The notes: a model not told the origin generated them from the letters alone. DNA of 64,000 nt from Actinoplanes sichuanensis (GCF_033097365.1 NZ_AP028461.1:4402001-4466000); one strand, 5' to 3'; numbered from the stretch's first letter, positions 53,073 to 62,002 are shown. A program made the numbers and translations.

Positions 53073-53930
53073 GTGCAGAGAGAAATCATCGTCGGATACG
53101 ACGGCTCACCGCACTCCCAGGCCGCTCTGCTATGGGCGCTGGACGAAGCGGCCCGCACCGGCTCCTCCGTCGAACTCGTCTACGTCGACGCATCCCCGGT
53201 TCTCGCGCCGGCCGCGAGGCTGATCCAGGCCCCGCCCCCGCCGGACAGCTACCGCACCGAGGTCGTCAACGGCACGCTGGAACGCGCCGTCGCCACCGCG
53301 AAGAAGACCCAGCCACTCATCGACATCACCGCCCGGACGGTCTGGGCACACCCCGCGACCGCGTTGATCGACCTGTCCCGCAAGGCCCGGCTGATCGTCC
53401 TCGGCGGCAGCGGGCACAGCGCCGTCGCCGGGCTGCTCGGCTCGGTCAGCACAGCGGTCAGCGCGCACGCCCACTGCCCCGTCGTGATCGTCCGCGGCGA
53501 ACCCGTCGCCGACGCTCCGGTGGTCGCCGGCATCGACGGCTCGGCATCGGCCGCGGCAGTGCTCACGTTCGCCGCCGAACAGGCCTACGCCCGCAAGGCC
53601 ACACTACGGGTGATCCGCACCTGGCCACCGGTGACCGGGCTGTGGGAAGAGACGCCAATGGTCACCGGCATGGTCACCGACCAGGAACGGGCACCGTTCG
53701 ACGCCCTCGTCACGACCATTCGCACCACCTTCCCCGACCTCACGGTCGAAACCGAGGCGGCGGTCGCCCACCCCGCCGAGGCCCTCACCGGCGCCGGCGA
53801 TCACGCACAACTGCTGGTGGTCGGCAGCCGGGGACACGGTGCCGTCAGCGGTCTGCTGCTGGGCTCGGTCAGCCAGCATCTGCTGCGGCACTCGGCGTGT
53901 CCGGTCGTGGTGGTCCACCCACGCACCTGA
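53073..53930 (+). CDS. Tandem universal stress protein, ATP-binding
   Basis: 285 residues from GTG 53073 (AAAGGAGG upstream). Domain 1: REIIVGYDGSPHSQAALLWA and VLGGSGHSAVAGLLGSVSTA; domain 2: APVVAGIDGSASAAAVLTFA and VVGSRGHGAVSGLLLGSVSQ. Both keep G-x-x-G-x(9)-G-S/T. It is the best conserved usp here and resembles the mycobacterial DosR-regulon Usp proteins. It starts an apparent three-gene run with the Usp-like gene and the GNAT/acyl-CoA synthetase. Confidence 0.93.
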   Translation: MQREIIVGYDGSPHSQAALLWALDEAARTGSSVELVYVDASPVLAPAARLIQAPPPPDSYRTEVVNGTLERAVATAKKTQPLIDITARTVWAHPATALIDLSRKARLIVLGGSGHSAVAGLLGSVSTAVSAHAHCPVVIVRGEPVADAPVVAGIDGSASAAAVLTFAAEQAYARKATLRVIRTWPPVTGLWEETPMVTGMVTDQERAPFDALVTTIRTTFPDLTVETEAAVAHPAEALTGAGDHAQLLVVGSRGHGAVSGLLLGSVSQHLLRHSACPVVVVHPRT

Positions 53931-54048
53931 GACACGACTTGCTGACCCGGTGAGGGCGGCACGTGGCGCGGACCGGTTCCCCACCGATGCCCGCCCGGCC
54001 ACCTCATCGGCCACACCTGCACCGCTGCCGGATCATCGGAGGTGAGCC

Positions 54049-54624
54049 GTGGACCGGACCCTGTCGAGCATCGCGACCGACCGCCTAGCCGCCGCGGTGC
54101 TGGCACGGCTGGGCGACGATGGGCCGGATCATCTGCGCAGGTATCCGGAATGGGGAGCCGTCGAGGTGACGACGCAACCGTCCGGGCCGGACGCGATGGC
54201 GGTGGTCGCCGCCGTCACCGACGACACCGCACCCTGCTCGGTCGTCGGATACGCGCAACATCGGGCGCACACGCTCGGCCTACGGCTGCGGGTGACCCAT
54301 GTCTGGAGCCGTAGGCCCCCGGAGGTGACCGACGTGTTACTCGCCTCCGTGCTGTACAACTGCCTGAATCCGCGCGACGCGGCAGCCGCCGAACGGGCCA
54401 TCCTGCACGACCCCGACACCGGCCGTGCACTGCAGTCCCTGAGCCGTGGGGCGCGCCTGCTGGTGCTGTCCGCCGGGACGCAGATGCCCCGCTCCGGGAT
54501 CCTCGGCGACACGGTCATCTCGCTGATCGGGCATACCCCATGCCCGCTCGCCATCGTGCTGCCACCACCCATCGCGTCCCCGGCCTGGTGGTCCGGGACG
54601 GCCGGCAAGGAGGCCACGGTATGA
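54049..54624 (+). CDS. Usp-like protein, degenerate, coupled to acyl-CoA synthetase
   Basis: 191 residues from GTG 54049 (GGAGGTGAG upstream). The C-terminal half reads LLVLSAGTQMPRSGILGDTV then ISLIGHTPCPLAIVLPP, which follows the last Usp strand and helix; the first half (CSVVGYAQHRAHTLGLRLRV) also fits loosely. The ATP motif is altered. The stop overlaps the next ATG (ATGA), so translation is coupled to the GNAT/synthetase fusion. Confidence 0.75.
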   Translation: MDRTLSSIATDRLAAAVLARLGDDGPDHLRRYPEWGAVEVTTQPSGPDAMAVVAAVTDDTAPCSVVGYAQHRAHTLGLRLRVTHVWSRRPPEVTDVLLASVLYNCLNPRDAAAAERAILHDPDTGRALQSLSRGARLLVLSAGTQMPRSGILGDTVISLIGHTPCPLAIVLPPPIASPAWWSGTAGKEATV

Positions 54625-57299
54625 CCACCTCAGCACGGACGGCTGGCAGCCGTGCCGACGGACGGCACGACACGGTTCACGCGTTGACGGCCGACGGTGG
54701 CATCGTCGCCATCCGGCCGGTCACACCCGAGGACGCTGCCGCGATCGCCGAACTGTACGCGCACGCCTCCGCCGCGAACCTGCGGCTGCGGTTCTTCGCC
54801 CAACCGAGTCCCAGGACGCTCCACACCGAGGTCGAACGGCTGTGCCGGCCCGAATCCGACCGGCATGTCAGCGTCCTCGCCCACGAGGCGGACGTGCTCG
54901 TCGGTGTCGGCTCCGCCGAGCGGCTCGGCGGGCGGACCGAAGCCGAGTTCGCCCTGTTCGTGGCCGACAATCACCACGGTCGTGGCATCGGCACCCTGCT
55001 GCTGGAGCACCTGGCCGACCGCTGCGCCCGGCACGGCGTCACCGACCTGATCGGCGAAGTGCTGCCCGGCAACGTCGACATGCTGCGGGTGGCCCGCAAC
55101 CTCAGCTCACACGAACGCGACCGCCTGGACCGTGGCATCGTGGACGTCACGCTGCGGATCACCGAAGGGCCGGCCGACCCGATCATGGACGAGCGTGATC
55201 GTACGGCCGAGCGTGCCTCGCTGCGGGCCTTGCTCAGCCCGTCGTCGGTGGCGGTGGTCGGCGCAGGACGGCGGCCCGGGAGCGTGGGCCGGGAGACCCT
55301 GCTGTCGCTGGTGGACTATGGCTTCACCGGGACGCTGTACGCGATCAACGGGCGCGGCACCCCGGTCGGGCCGGTGGCCGGCTACCGCAGCCTGCTCGAC
55401 CTGCCGGGCCCGGTCGACCTGGTGGTCATCGCCGTCCCGACCGACCAGGTCACCGGGATCCTGGCCGACGGCGCCAAGGCCGGGGCCCGCGCCGCGGTGG
55501 TGCTCAGCGCCGGATTCGGCGAAGCCGGCCCGGACGGCCGGGAACGGCAGGCCGAGCTGGTACGGCTGGCGCGGCACCACGGCATCCGGCTGGTCGGCCC
55601 GAACTGCCTCGGCGTCTTCAACTGCGATCCGCGGATCCGTCTCGCGGCCGGGTTCGCACCGCGGCTCCCTACCGCCGGCGGGCTCGCCGTCGCCGCACAG
55701 TCCGGCGCAGTGGCCATCGCCGTACTGAACCACGCGGAACGTACCGGCACCGGCCTGTCCACCGTGGTGTCGCTCGGCAACAAGGCCGACGTCAGCGGCA
55801 ACGACCTGATCGCCTACTGGTACGACGATCCGGCCACCCGGGCGGTGGCGCTCTACCTCGAGTCGTTCGGCAATCCCCGCAAGTTCGCACGCATCGTGCG
55901 GGCGCTGGCCCGCCGCAAGCCCGTGCTGGCCCTCAAGAGTGGCCGTTCCATCGCGGGCCGGCGGGCCGGTGCCTCGCACACCGCGGCCGCCGCCGCCCCG
56001 GCGGCCACAGTCGACGCCCTGTTCGCCCAGGCCGGGGTGATCCGCACCGAGACCCTGGGCGACCTGCTGGACACCGCACGATTGCTGACCGGCGAGCCGC
56101 TGCCGGCCGGGCCACGGCTCGCGGTGGTCAGCAACGCCGGCGGGCTCAACGTGCTCGCCGCCGACGCGGCCGAACAGGCCGGACTGCAGCTGCCGGTCAC
56201 CGGCCCGGGCATGCTGGAGAATCCGCTCGACCTGGGCGCCGGTGCCACCCCGGAGCAGTTCGCGGCCGCCGCCGAGAGCGCGGCGTCCAGCGCAGGCGCC
56301 GACATGCTGCTGCTCATCGTGGTGTGCACCCGGGCGAACCGGCCCGCGGAGATCCTCGGCGAACTGGGCCGGGTCATGGACCGCCATCCAGGCCTGTGTG
56401 CCGCCGCGGTGGTGACCGGCGCAACGGATCCGCCGAACCGGATCGGAGCCCGTGGCCTGCCCGTCTACGAGTTGCCCGAACAGGCGGTCCGGGCGCTCGG
56501 GCACGCCGCGTCCTACGCCGACTGGCGGCGACGACCGCTGGGTGGCCAGGCTGATCTACCCGGCATCGACCGCCGCCGTGCTCACGCACTCGTCGAGCAA
56601 GCTCTGCAGGCCGGGCCGGGCTGGCAGGACTATGCCACGACCAGCGACATCCTCGCCGCGTACGGGATCCGGCTCCTCCCCGCCGAGGTCGCCGTCGACG
56701 CCGGCGCCGCCGTGTCGGCCGCATCCCGCATCGACGGGCCCGTCGTGCTCAAGTCAGCCGATCCGCAACTGGTGCACAAGAGCGACACCGGTGGGGTGCG
56801 TACCGGCCTGGCCGGCGCCGCCGCCGTCACCGAGGCCTTCGCCACCGTCGCCGCGGCCGGCCGCCCCGGATGCGGTGTGCTGGTACAGCCACAGGTCAGC
56901 GGACCGGTCGAACTGGTCGCGGGCCTCGTGCACGACCCCCTCTTCGGATCCGTGGTCCTACTCGGCCTCGGCGGGGTCCGCACCGACCTACTCGCCGACC
57001 GCACCCTGCAACTGATGCCGATGACCGACCTGGACGCCGGCCGGATGTGGCGCTCCCTGCGCTGCGCCCCGCTGCTGACCGGCTACCGAGGGACACCACC
57101 GGCCGACACCGCCGCGTTGGAGGATCTGCTGCTGCGCCTGGGCCGGCTCGCCGAACAGCATCCGGAGATCGCCGAACTCGACCTGAACCCGGTGTTCGCC
57201 GGACCGGACGGAATTCACGCCGTCGACGCCAAACTGCGACTGACACCGGCGGGCATCGAACCCGACGCCGTGCTACGGCGACTACGCGATCCCGGATAG
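54621..57299 (+). CDS. GNAT acetyltransferase - NDP-forming acyl-CoA synthetase fusion
   Basis: 892 residues. The N-terminal GNAT domain (about 30-185; IRPVTPEDAAAIAELYAHAS, NHHGRGIGTLLLEHLADRCA) is followed by a CoA-binding domain (SSVAVVGAGRRPGSVGRETL), a ligase domain (LVGPNCLGVFNCDPRIRLAA, AAQSGAVAIAVLNHAERTGT with a phospho-His region) and a C-terminal ATP-grasp (VVLKSADPQLVHKSDTGGVR, ELDLNPVFAGPDGIHAVDAK). The fusion has the parts of the Pat/PatZ protein lysine acetylases but with the GNAT domain first. It may acylate metabolic enzymes or make acyl-CoA from ADP/ATP. Loss of catalytic residues was not seen. Confidence 0.88.
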   Translation: MTTSARTAGSRADGRHDTVHALTADGGIVAIRPVTPEDAAAIAELYAHASAANLRLRFFAQPSPRTLHTEVERLCRPESDRHVSVLAHEADVLVGVGSAERLGGRTEAEFALFVADNHHGRGIGTLLLEHLADRCARHGVTDLIGEVLPGNVDMLRVARNLSSHERDRLDRGIVDVTLRITEGPADPIMDERDRTAERASLRALLSPSSVAVVGAGRRPGSVGRETLLSLVDYGFTGTLYAINGRGTPVGPVAGYRSLLDLPGPVDLVVIAVPTDQVTGILADGAKAGARAAVVLSAGFGEAGPDGRERQAELVRLARHHGIRLVGPNCLGVFNCDPRIRLAAGFAPRLPTAGGLAVAAQSGAVAIAVLNHAERTGTGLSTVVSLGNKADVSGNDLIAYWYDDPATRAVALYLESFGNPRKFARIVRALARRKPVLALKSGRSIAGRRAGASHTAAAAAPAATVDALFAQAGVIRTETLGDLLDTARLLTGEPLPAGPRLAVVSNAGGLNVLAADAAEQAGLQLPVTGPGMLENPLDLGAGATPEQFAAAAESAASSAGADMLLLIVVCTRANRPAEILGELGRVMDRHPGLCAAAVVTGATDPPNRIGARGLPVYELPEQAVRALGHAASYADWRRRPLGGQADLPGIDRRRAHALVEQALQAGPGWQDYATTSDILAAYGIRLLPAEVAVDAGAAVSAASRIDGPVVLKSADPQLVHKSDTGGVRTGLAGAAAVTEAFATVAAAGRPGCGVLVQPQVSGPVELVAGLVHDPLFGSVVLLGLGGVRTDLLADRTLQLMPMTDLDAGRMWRSLRCAPLLTGYRGTPPADTAALEDLLLRLGRLAEQHPEIAELDLNPVFAGPDGIHAVDAKLRLTPAGIEPDAVLRRLRDPG

Positions 57300-57369
57300 A
57301 GCCGCGCCGTGACCAAGACCCTGCCGCCGCCCGCCCAGGAGCGCTCTCCTGACTGGGACTACGCCGGCG

Positions 57370-57640
57370 AAGTACCACTGATCCTCAAGGACGTCGGGGT
57401 GACGGGCGTTGAGATTGCCCCAGCGCAGATATCTGTGCAGTTCACGACCGAGGACGGTGTGGTTCGGGTGGTTCGAGTTCGCCATGGTGAACATGCGTAG
57501 CGGCCCGAACTGCGCCTCGATCGGATTCGCCCAGGACGCACTGGTCGGCGTCAAACACAGCTCGACCCTGTCGCGGGCCGCCCACGCCCGGATCTTGGGG
57601 GTCTTGTCGGCCGACAGATTGTCCATGATCACGTAGATCG
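57370..57640 (-). mobile_element. IS630-family transposase, C-terminal fragment
   Basis: Minus strand: VIMDNLSADKTPKIRAWAAR, then VELCLTPTSASWANPIEAQF and GPLRMFTMANSNHPNHTVLG, HRYLRWGNLNARHPDVLED. This is the D-N...E end of an IS630 DDE transposase; the catalytic Asp (MDN) and Glu (IEAQF) are present. The frame upstream is broken: 57660-57930 shows coding-like pieces in different frames that I cannot assign. The N-terminal part of a similar transposase lies at 59110-59480. Confidence 0.75.
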
Positions 57641-57964
57641 GGCCACCGTCCGGCAGACGCCGGCGTTCTTGCAGGCGGCGTTGAGGGCGGTCCCGCTCTT
57701 CGCCGATTCCGAGGTGTCGAGCGCGATGGCCGGTCCTTGGCCCCGGCGGCCTCGAGTGACGGGCGACGATCTCCTGCAGGCTCTTGGCGACGTCGCTGGT
57801 CCCGCCGTCGGCGGCCTTGGTGAGGGTCGCCGCGACGGTAGCGGATCAATGCGCACGACGATCACATAGGTTTCTCGCAACACCTTGGTCACGACACCGT
57901 CGCGGGTCTGGTTCGGACAGCCGGCATGGAACACGATCGATCAGCAGATCAATACGGGGGTGTC

Positions 57965-59098
57965 GTGCGGAAAACGTGTAGAAGGCTTGCCGGTGTACTG
58001 GCTCTGACCCTCGTGGCGGCGATGCCGGCCGGCTGCCGACCGGAGTCGGAGTCACGTTCCTACTATCCCGGGCTGGCCCGGATCGGCGACACCTACCAGC
58101 TCTTCATGCCGCTATGCCCGACCGACGGCCTGCTTGAGGTGACGGTTCGCGATGGGCGGGCGACCGAGGACGAGCCCGACTGGTGGCGGGTGGAAGGGCT
58201 GAGGGACCAGGCCGGCCTGAGCGAGTTTCTGGTGCTCGGCGATGACGGCCCATTCCTCGAGACAACCGGAAAGAGCTTGGCCCGGCCTCCGATGCCCGAC
58301 CAGATCGTGGTGAAACTGCGCCAATCCGACCGCAACGGCAGCAGTGACGAGAACACTCTCTTGTTCAACTCGGCGGCCGTCCCGTCGTACCCGTCCGGCG
58401 CCGACATGCAGAGAATCCGTTACACGACGGGGACCGTTTCCTCCGAAGGTGACCTGGCCACTCCGGAGGAGATGCGCCGGCGGTCCGAATGCGCAATCGG
58501 CGGGCGCAGCCCTGGTCCCGCACCCAGTCTCCAGCCGGTCACCTCGCTACGGCCCGGCGCTTACAGCCGGGTGAAGAAGGCCACTCTCGGCACCGACGCG
58601 GTCGACTGGATGGAGGTGTACTCTGCGGCCCGGCCCGAGGAAGACATCGCCTCCGACGTCTGCGGCAACAGCCCGGCGACCGGTGCGGTCGTCTCGGCCC
58701 TTGGGCGGAGCGTGAGCTGGCAGGCCAAGACCGACGACGGATCCTGGGACTGGCGACGGTTCATCTGGAACTACGTCGGCGCCTACGGGACGATCAGCGC
58801 GGCCGACGCCGTCGAGCAGGTCGACGGCAGGCTGGGGTGCGGTCCCTACATCTGGGGCGATATCCGGCTCAACACGTCGCGTCGCGTCGGTCTACCCCCG
58901 CTGCCCGGAATCGACCGGCAGCTGCTCTTCTGCGAGCAGGGCGAACAGCAGGATGAAGAGATCGCCTTCTGCACCCTGCTGCTCGCCCGTCACGACATCC
59001 TGAGCCGCGTCGTCGTCAAGGCAACCACCGAGGAGGAGGCGGTCACCAGCGCCCGAGCCCTCGCCGACGAGGCCGCGGAAGCCCTCGCCCGGACCTGA
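57965..59098 (+). CDS. Predicted lipoprotein between two IS630 fragments
   Basis: 377 residues from GTG 57965 (GGGGG upstream). A signal peptide ends in the lipobox MPAGC, so the mature protein is acylated at Cys and held on the outer membrane face. The rest is hydrophilic with paired cysteines (MPLCPTDGLLEV, DVCGNSPATGAVV, LGCGPYIWGDIRL, LLFCEQGEQQDEEIAFC). No family is recognised. The C-terminal EEAVTSARALADEAAEALAR is helical. Its place between transposase halves points to capture by a mobile element or insertion into one. Confidence 0.75.
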   Translation: MRKTCRRLAGVLALTLVAAMPAGCRPESESRSYYPGLARIGDTYQLFMPLCPTDGLLEVTVRDGRATEDEPDWWRVEGLRDQAGLSEFLVLGDDGPFLETTGKSLARPPMPDQIVVKLRQSDRNGSSDENTLLFNSAAVPSYPSGADMQRIRYTTGTVSSEGDLATPEEMRRRSECAIGGRSPGPAPSLQPVTSLRPGAYSRVKKATLGTDAVDWMEVYSAARPEEDIASDVCGNSPATGAVVSALGRSVSWQAKTDDGSWDWRRFIWNYVGAYGTISAADAVEQVDGRLGCGPYIWGDIRLNTSRRVGLPPLPGIDRQLLFCEQGEQQDEEIAFCTLLLARHDILSRVVVKATTEEEAVTSARALADEAAEALART

Positions 59099-59109
59099 CC
59101 CGACACCAG

Positions 59110-59480
59110 AAGACCGGGTCCGCTGCCAGTTGATCTCCTTGGTCCGCAGGATCTGCCGCAGGCGTTCCCGGCTGATGTTCACCGTGCGGGTGGGTCCCGT
59201 TTCCTCCCCACGGCTAAAGCCAGGGGTTTTCCACGGAAGGCATTCGATGAAAGCGATGTCGTCGTCACTGATCAGGCGGGGACGACCTCCCGCCCACTGC
59301 GGGCCCAGGCAGCGAAGACCGATCTCGTTGAACGCGTGGATCACGTCGCGGACGGTGTCCTCATGCCCGGCGACCGGCCGGGCGATCGCCGGGACCGGAG
59401 TACCGGACGCCGGCGCCATGATGATCAGCGCACGACGTACCCGTACCGAATCGTGTTTGCCCCTACCGACAAGTTGCTGC
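59110..59480 (-). mobile_element. IS630-family transposase, N-terminal fragment
   Basis: Minus strand: PAIARPVAGHEDTVRDVIHA then FNEIGLRCLGPQWAGGRPRL and ISDDDIAFI, a helix-turn-helix start of IS630 transposases, later VNISRERLRQILRTKEINWQ. Between IAFI and VNIS the usual 40-residue linker is replaced by the translated end of an IS605-type element. The order (N-part at higher coordinates) matches the C-terminal fragment 1.5 kb away on the same strand. Confidence 0.7.
59195..59252. mobile_element. Solo IS200/IS605 end inside the IS630 relic
   Basis: About 55 bases match, in reverse orientation and with one extra T, the left end of the element at 45027-45080: the CCCCACGGCTAAAGCCAGGGG hairpin and the flanking TTCCTC and GGAAGGCATTCGATGA segments. 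No transposase gene accompanies it. It behaves like a palindrome-associated mini-element or an excision scar. Confidence 0.7.
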
Positions 59481-59542
59481 AGCTTGCGACCCTCGTCCTA
59501 CGTCAGACGTCTCCCGGTGTGTCGCTGACCCGGTGAACGTTC

Positions 59543-59710
59543 GTGGTCAACGCACTACACGCCTTGGTCGAGGACGCGGTCGGCTGCACCCTCTACGTCG
59601 GCTCGCCCGCCCAGGCCGTCGACTGCGCCCGACTTCGTCAGGTCCGGCACGACGCACAACATCTCGGCATACCGCTTGTCGTCTGGGCATACCCGCGAGG
59701 GGAGGCGGTT
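59543..59710 (+). pseudogene. Class I fructose-bisphosphate aldolase (FbaB/DhnA type) fragment
   Basis: ALVEDAVGCTLYVGSPAQAV then RQVRHDAQHLGIPLVVWAYP-RGEAV matches the barrel strand region of DhnA-type aldolases (A-V-G-x-T-x-Y-x-G-S, L-G-x-P-L-V-V-W-x-Y-P-R-G). The Schiff-base Lys strand that should follow is missing. Only about 55 residues remain, next to IS debris. Confidence 0.6.
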
Positions 59711-59767
59711 ACGGCCCACTGCCGGTCGGTCAGGTCATGCCGCCTCGTCACCGCTACGCTGGGAACG

Positions 59768-59820
59768 AGGTCTCCGGTATGAGGTTCTTGCTTGGTCGCA
59801 GAACCAGATACCGGAGACCT
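59768..59820. repeat. 13-bp inverted repeat with nested stem
   Basis: AGGTCTCCGGTAT (59768-59780) and its exact complement (59808-59820) enclose an inner GGTTCT/AGAACC stem. It may be a transposon end or a bidirectional terminator at the edge of the IS cluster; no gene stops directly at it. Confidence 0.5.
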
Positions 59821-59857
59821 CTATCAGTCATCGATCGTCGCCACGCCGGAACATCGA

Positions 59858-59941
59858 TCAACCACCAGCTTCCAAAACACGCCTTAGGCCGACGATCCGC
59901 ATGAACAGCAACACACCGACGATGACGAGCAGCACGTCCAT
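59858..59941 (-). CDS. 27-residue single-helix membrane peptide
   Basis: MDVLLVIVGVLLFMRIVGLR then RVLEAGG, starting five bases after the stop of the tandem usp gene with GGTGGGG as ribosome site. The first 16 residues form one membrane helix. It is too short for homology; co-transcription with the usp is likely. It could be a regulatory micropeptide or a chance frame. Confidence 0.4.
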   Translation of the reverse strand: MDVLLVIVGVLLFMRIVGLRRVLEAGG

Positions 59942-59946
59942 GAGGT

Positions 59947-60873
59947 TCACCCCACCAGGAAGACCGGGCACAGGGCATGCTGGGTCAGCTGAGCCGCCGC
60001 CGGGTGCAGCAGCGAACCGGACCAGGCGCCGTGACGGTAGCGGCCGACCACGATCGCGGCGGCCCGGCCGGACGCCTCGATCAGGGCGGCGGTCAGGTCG
60101 CCGGAGATGATCCGATGGTGCACCGTGACGCCGTCGCGGGTCTCCAGACGCCGGGCGAGATCCATCCGGTCGCCGGCGACGTGCAGAAGATTCAGGCTGC
60201 AACCACGCACACGGGCCTCGGCGAGCGCGAACTCCACAGACTGCTGCGCGGGTGCCGACCCGTCGACGCCGACGACCAGCGGGCGCCTGCCGAACTCGGC
60301 GCCGGCCGGCCAGTCGGGCATCCGGACCACCAGGACCGGTCCGTGGTGATGGCGGGCGACGCGACCGGCGACGCTGCGTCCCAGTGCGGTCGTGGTGGCG
60401 CCGTGTCGATGACCGATGACCGTCAGTGCGGCCCCGTCGGCCTCGGCGAGTAGCACCTGTGCGGGGTTCGCGGCGACGGCGAGCGTGCTGTTGACGGCAA
60501 CCGTGGCGGAGCTGGCGTGCATCCGCTCGGTGAGCCGCTGGAGCAGAGCCGCGCCGTTATCGTTGCCGGCGCTGTGCTGCACCGTCACCAGACGCAGATC
60601 CCAGCCATGCAGTTCGGCCTCGATCGCGGCGTGGTCGGCCGCGACATAGCTGATCGGGCTGTCGTCCACGCCGGCGAGTACGAACCCGTGGCCTGCCAGC
60701 GGTGGCGGGAGCTGGTGAATCGGGGACGGCAACGGCCGGACAGCGTACGGATCGGGGTAGTTCACCGCCCCGAGATAGCGGTTGATCACCTGGCTGTAGC
60801 GGTTTTCCCGTGACACGGCGCTGGAGTGGCGGCGTGCCTCGGTCTCCGCCTTGACGTTGCTCCGCTCGTTCAT
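59947..60873 (-). CDS. Tandem universal stress protein, paralogue of 39512 gene
   Basis: 308 residues from ATG 60873 (GGAGGTG upstream). N-terminal arm ENRYSQVINRYLGAVNYPDP; domain 1 GFVLAGVDDSPISYVAADHA with VIGHRHGATTTALGRSVAGR; domain 2 PLVVGVDGSAPAQQSVEFAL with VVGRYRHGAWSGSLLHPAAA. The nucleotide motif is weak in both. Same architecture and arm as the protein at 39512-40408, so the two are duplicates 20 kb apart. Confidence 0.92.
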   Translation of the reverse strand: MNERSNVKAETEARRHSSAVSRENRYSQVINRYLGAVNYPDPYAVRPLPSPIHQLPPPLAGHGFVLAGVDDSPISYVAADHAAIEAELHGWDLRLVTVQHSAGNDNGAALLQRLTERMHASSATVAVNSTLAVAANPAQVLLAEADGAALTVIGHRHGATTTALGRSVAGRVARHHHGPVLVVRMPDWPAGAEFGRRPLVVGVDGSAPAQQSVEFALAEARVRGCSLNLLHVAGDRMDLARRLETRDGVTVHHRIISGDLTAALIEASGRAAAIVVGRYRHGAWSGSLLHPAAAQLTQHALCPVFLVG

Positions 60874-60960
60874 GGCGGCACCTCCGGACCAATGCCGGCA
60901 GCACCGGCGAGGTGCCGGCGCCCTCTGCCTTCATGGCATCACCGGGTCGCCTCCGGCGAC

Positions 60961-60975
60961 AGGGCCGTTGGGCCC
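60961..60975 (-). promoter_or_regulatory. DosR-like box for usp (59947)
   Basis: Minus-strand GGGCCCAACGGCCCT, about 95 bases before ATG 60873. One of two boxes in a divergent usp promoter region. Confidence 0.55.
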
Positions 60976-61032
60976 CGCTCGGCGGCCCGGGTGGCGCTCG
61001 CAGCCGTCCGCTCCTGCCACATGCCGGCACGT

Positions 61033-61047
61033 GGGCCCAACGGCTCT
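61033..61047 (+). promoter_or_regulatory. DosR-like box for usp (61140)
   Basis: GGGCCCAACGGCTCT, one base different from the inverted neighbour at 60961-60975, 100 bases before ATG 61140. Confidence 0.55.
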
Positions 61048-61139
61048 GCCGATCGCCTCCCCCGGCCAGCAGAGTGAGAGTCGGTGCGGGAGTGCGCACC
61101 ATCCGGATCTCCCGCTGAGGCGATGCGAGGGGAGGGATC

Positions 61140-62000
61140 ATGCAGATTCCGGCCGTCGTCGTCGGCACCGACGGCGCTGAGCCCGGCACCGCCGCCGTCC
61201 GCTGGGCCGCGACCGAGGCCGAGTGCCGGCGGCTGCCGTTGCGGGTCGTGCACGTGCTCGACTGGGACTGGTCGGTAAGCCGCTACGACTACCAGGGCAT
61301 CTCCTATCGCAACGCACGGCGCCTGGCCGAGACGACCGTCCGGGAAGCAGCCAGCCGGGCGAGCGATATCGCACCGGCTCTGGAGATCGAGTTCCAGGTC
61401 GTCGTCGGCCACCCGGTCACCGCGCTGACCCGTCTGTCCACAGCCGCCGCTCTTCTGGTCGTCGGCGGCCGGGGCCGGGGCGGCTTCGCCGGACTGCACC
61501 TGGGCTCGGTGAGTCGGCGTGTCACCATGCACGCCCGATGCCCGGTCGCCGTCGTGCGCGGCCGTCATGCCGGGCCCCGAGATCCGGTGGCGATCGGGGT
61601 GAGCGGGTCCGACGATGCCGACGCGGTGCTGGAGGCCGGATTCGCCGCTGCCCACCAGCACGGTGTCGGCTTGGTGGCCGTCCGCTCGTACCGTCCCGGC
61701 CGGCTGCACACCGACGACACCACGGAACCGGAGCAGGACATCCTCGAGCGGGACCACCTGACGACCCGGCTCGCGCCGTGGCGGGCGAAGTTCCCCGACG
61801 TCGCGGTGGACACGCTCGTGTCGACCGACACTGCCGCCGCGACGCTCGTGGAGGTCTCGCACGGCACCCGGCTCGTGGTGGTCGGCAACCATTCCCACGG
61901 CCTGCTCAGCGGCGCGGTGCTCGGCTGCACCGTGGCACCGGTGCTGCACCACGCGCACTGCCCTGTGCTGGTCGTCCGAGAACCGAGAACAGGAGGATGA
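61140..62000 (+). CDS. Tandem universal stress protein
   Basis: 286 residues. Domain 1: IPAVVVGTDGAEPGTAAVRW and VVGGRGRGGFAGLHLGSVSR with an intact G-x-x-G...GS motif; domain 2: PVAIGVSGSDDADAVLEAGF and VVGNHSHGLLSGAVLGCTVA, where GS is replaced by GC. ATG 61140 follows GAGGGGAGG. It is followed after two bases by a DUF1918 gene. Confidence 0.92.
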   Translation: MQIPAVVVGTDGAEPGTAAVRWAATEAECRRLPLRVVHVLDWDWSVSRYDYQGISYRNARRLAETTVREAASRASDIAPALEIEFQVVVGHPVTALTRLSTAAALLVVGGRGRGGFAGLHLGSVSRRVTMHARCPVAVVRGRHAGPRDPVAIGVSGSDDADAVLEAGFAAAHQHGVGLVAVRSYRPGRLHTDDTTEPEQDILERDHLTTRLAPWRAKFPDVAVDTLVSTDTAAATLVEVSHGTRLVVVGNHSHGLLSGAVLGCTVAPVLHHAHCPVLVVREPRTGG

Positions 62001-62002
62001 TC

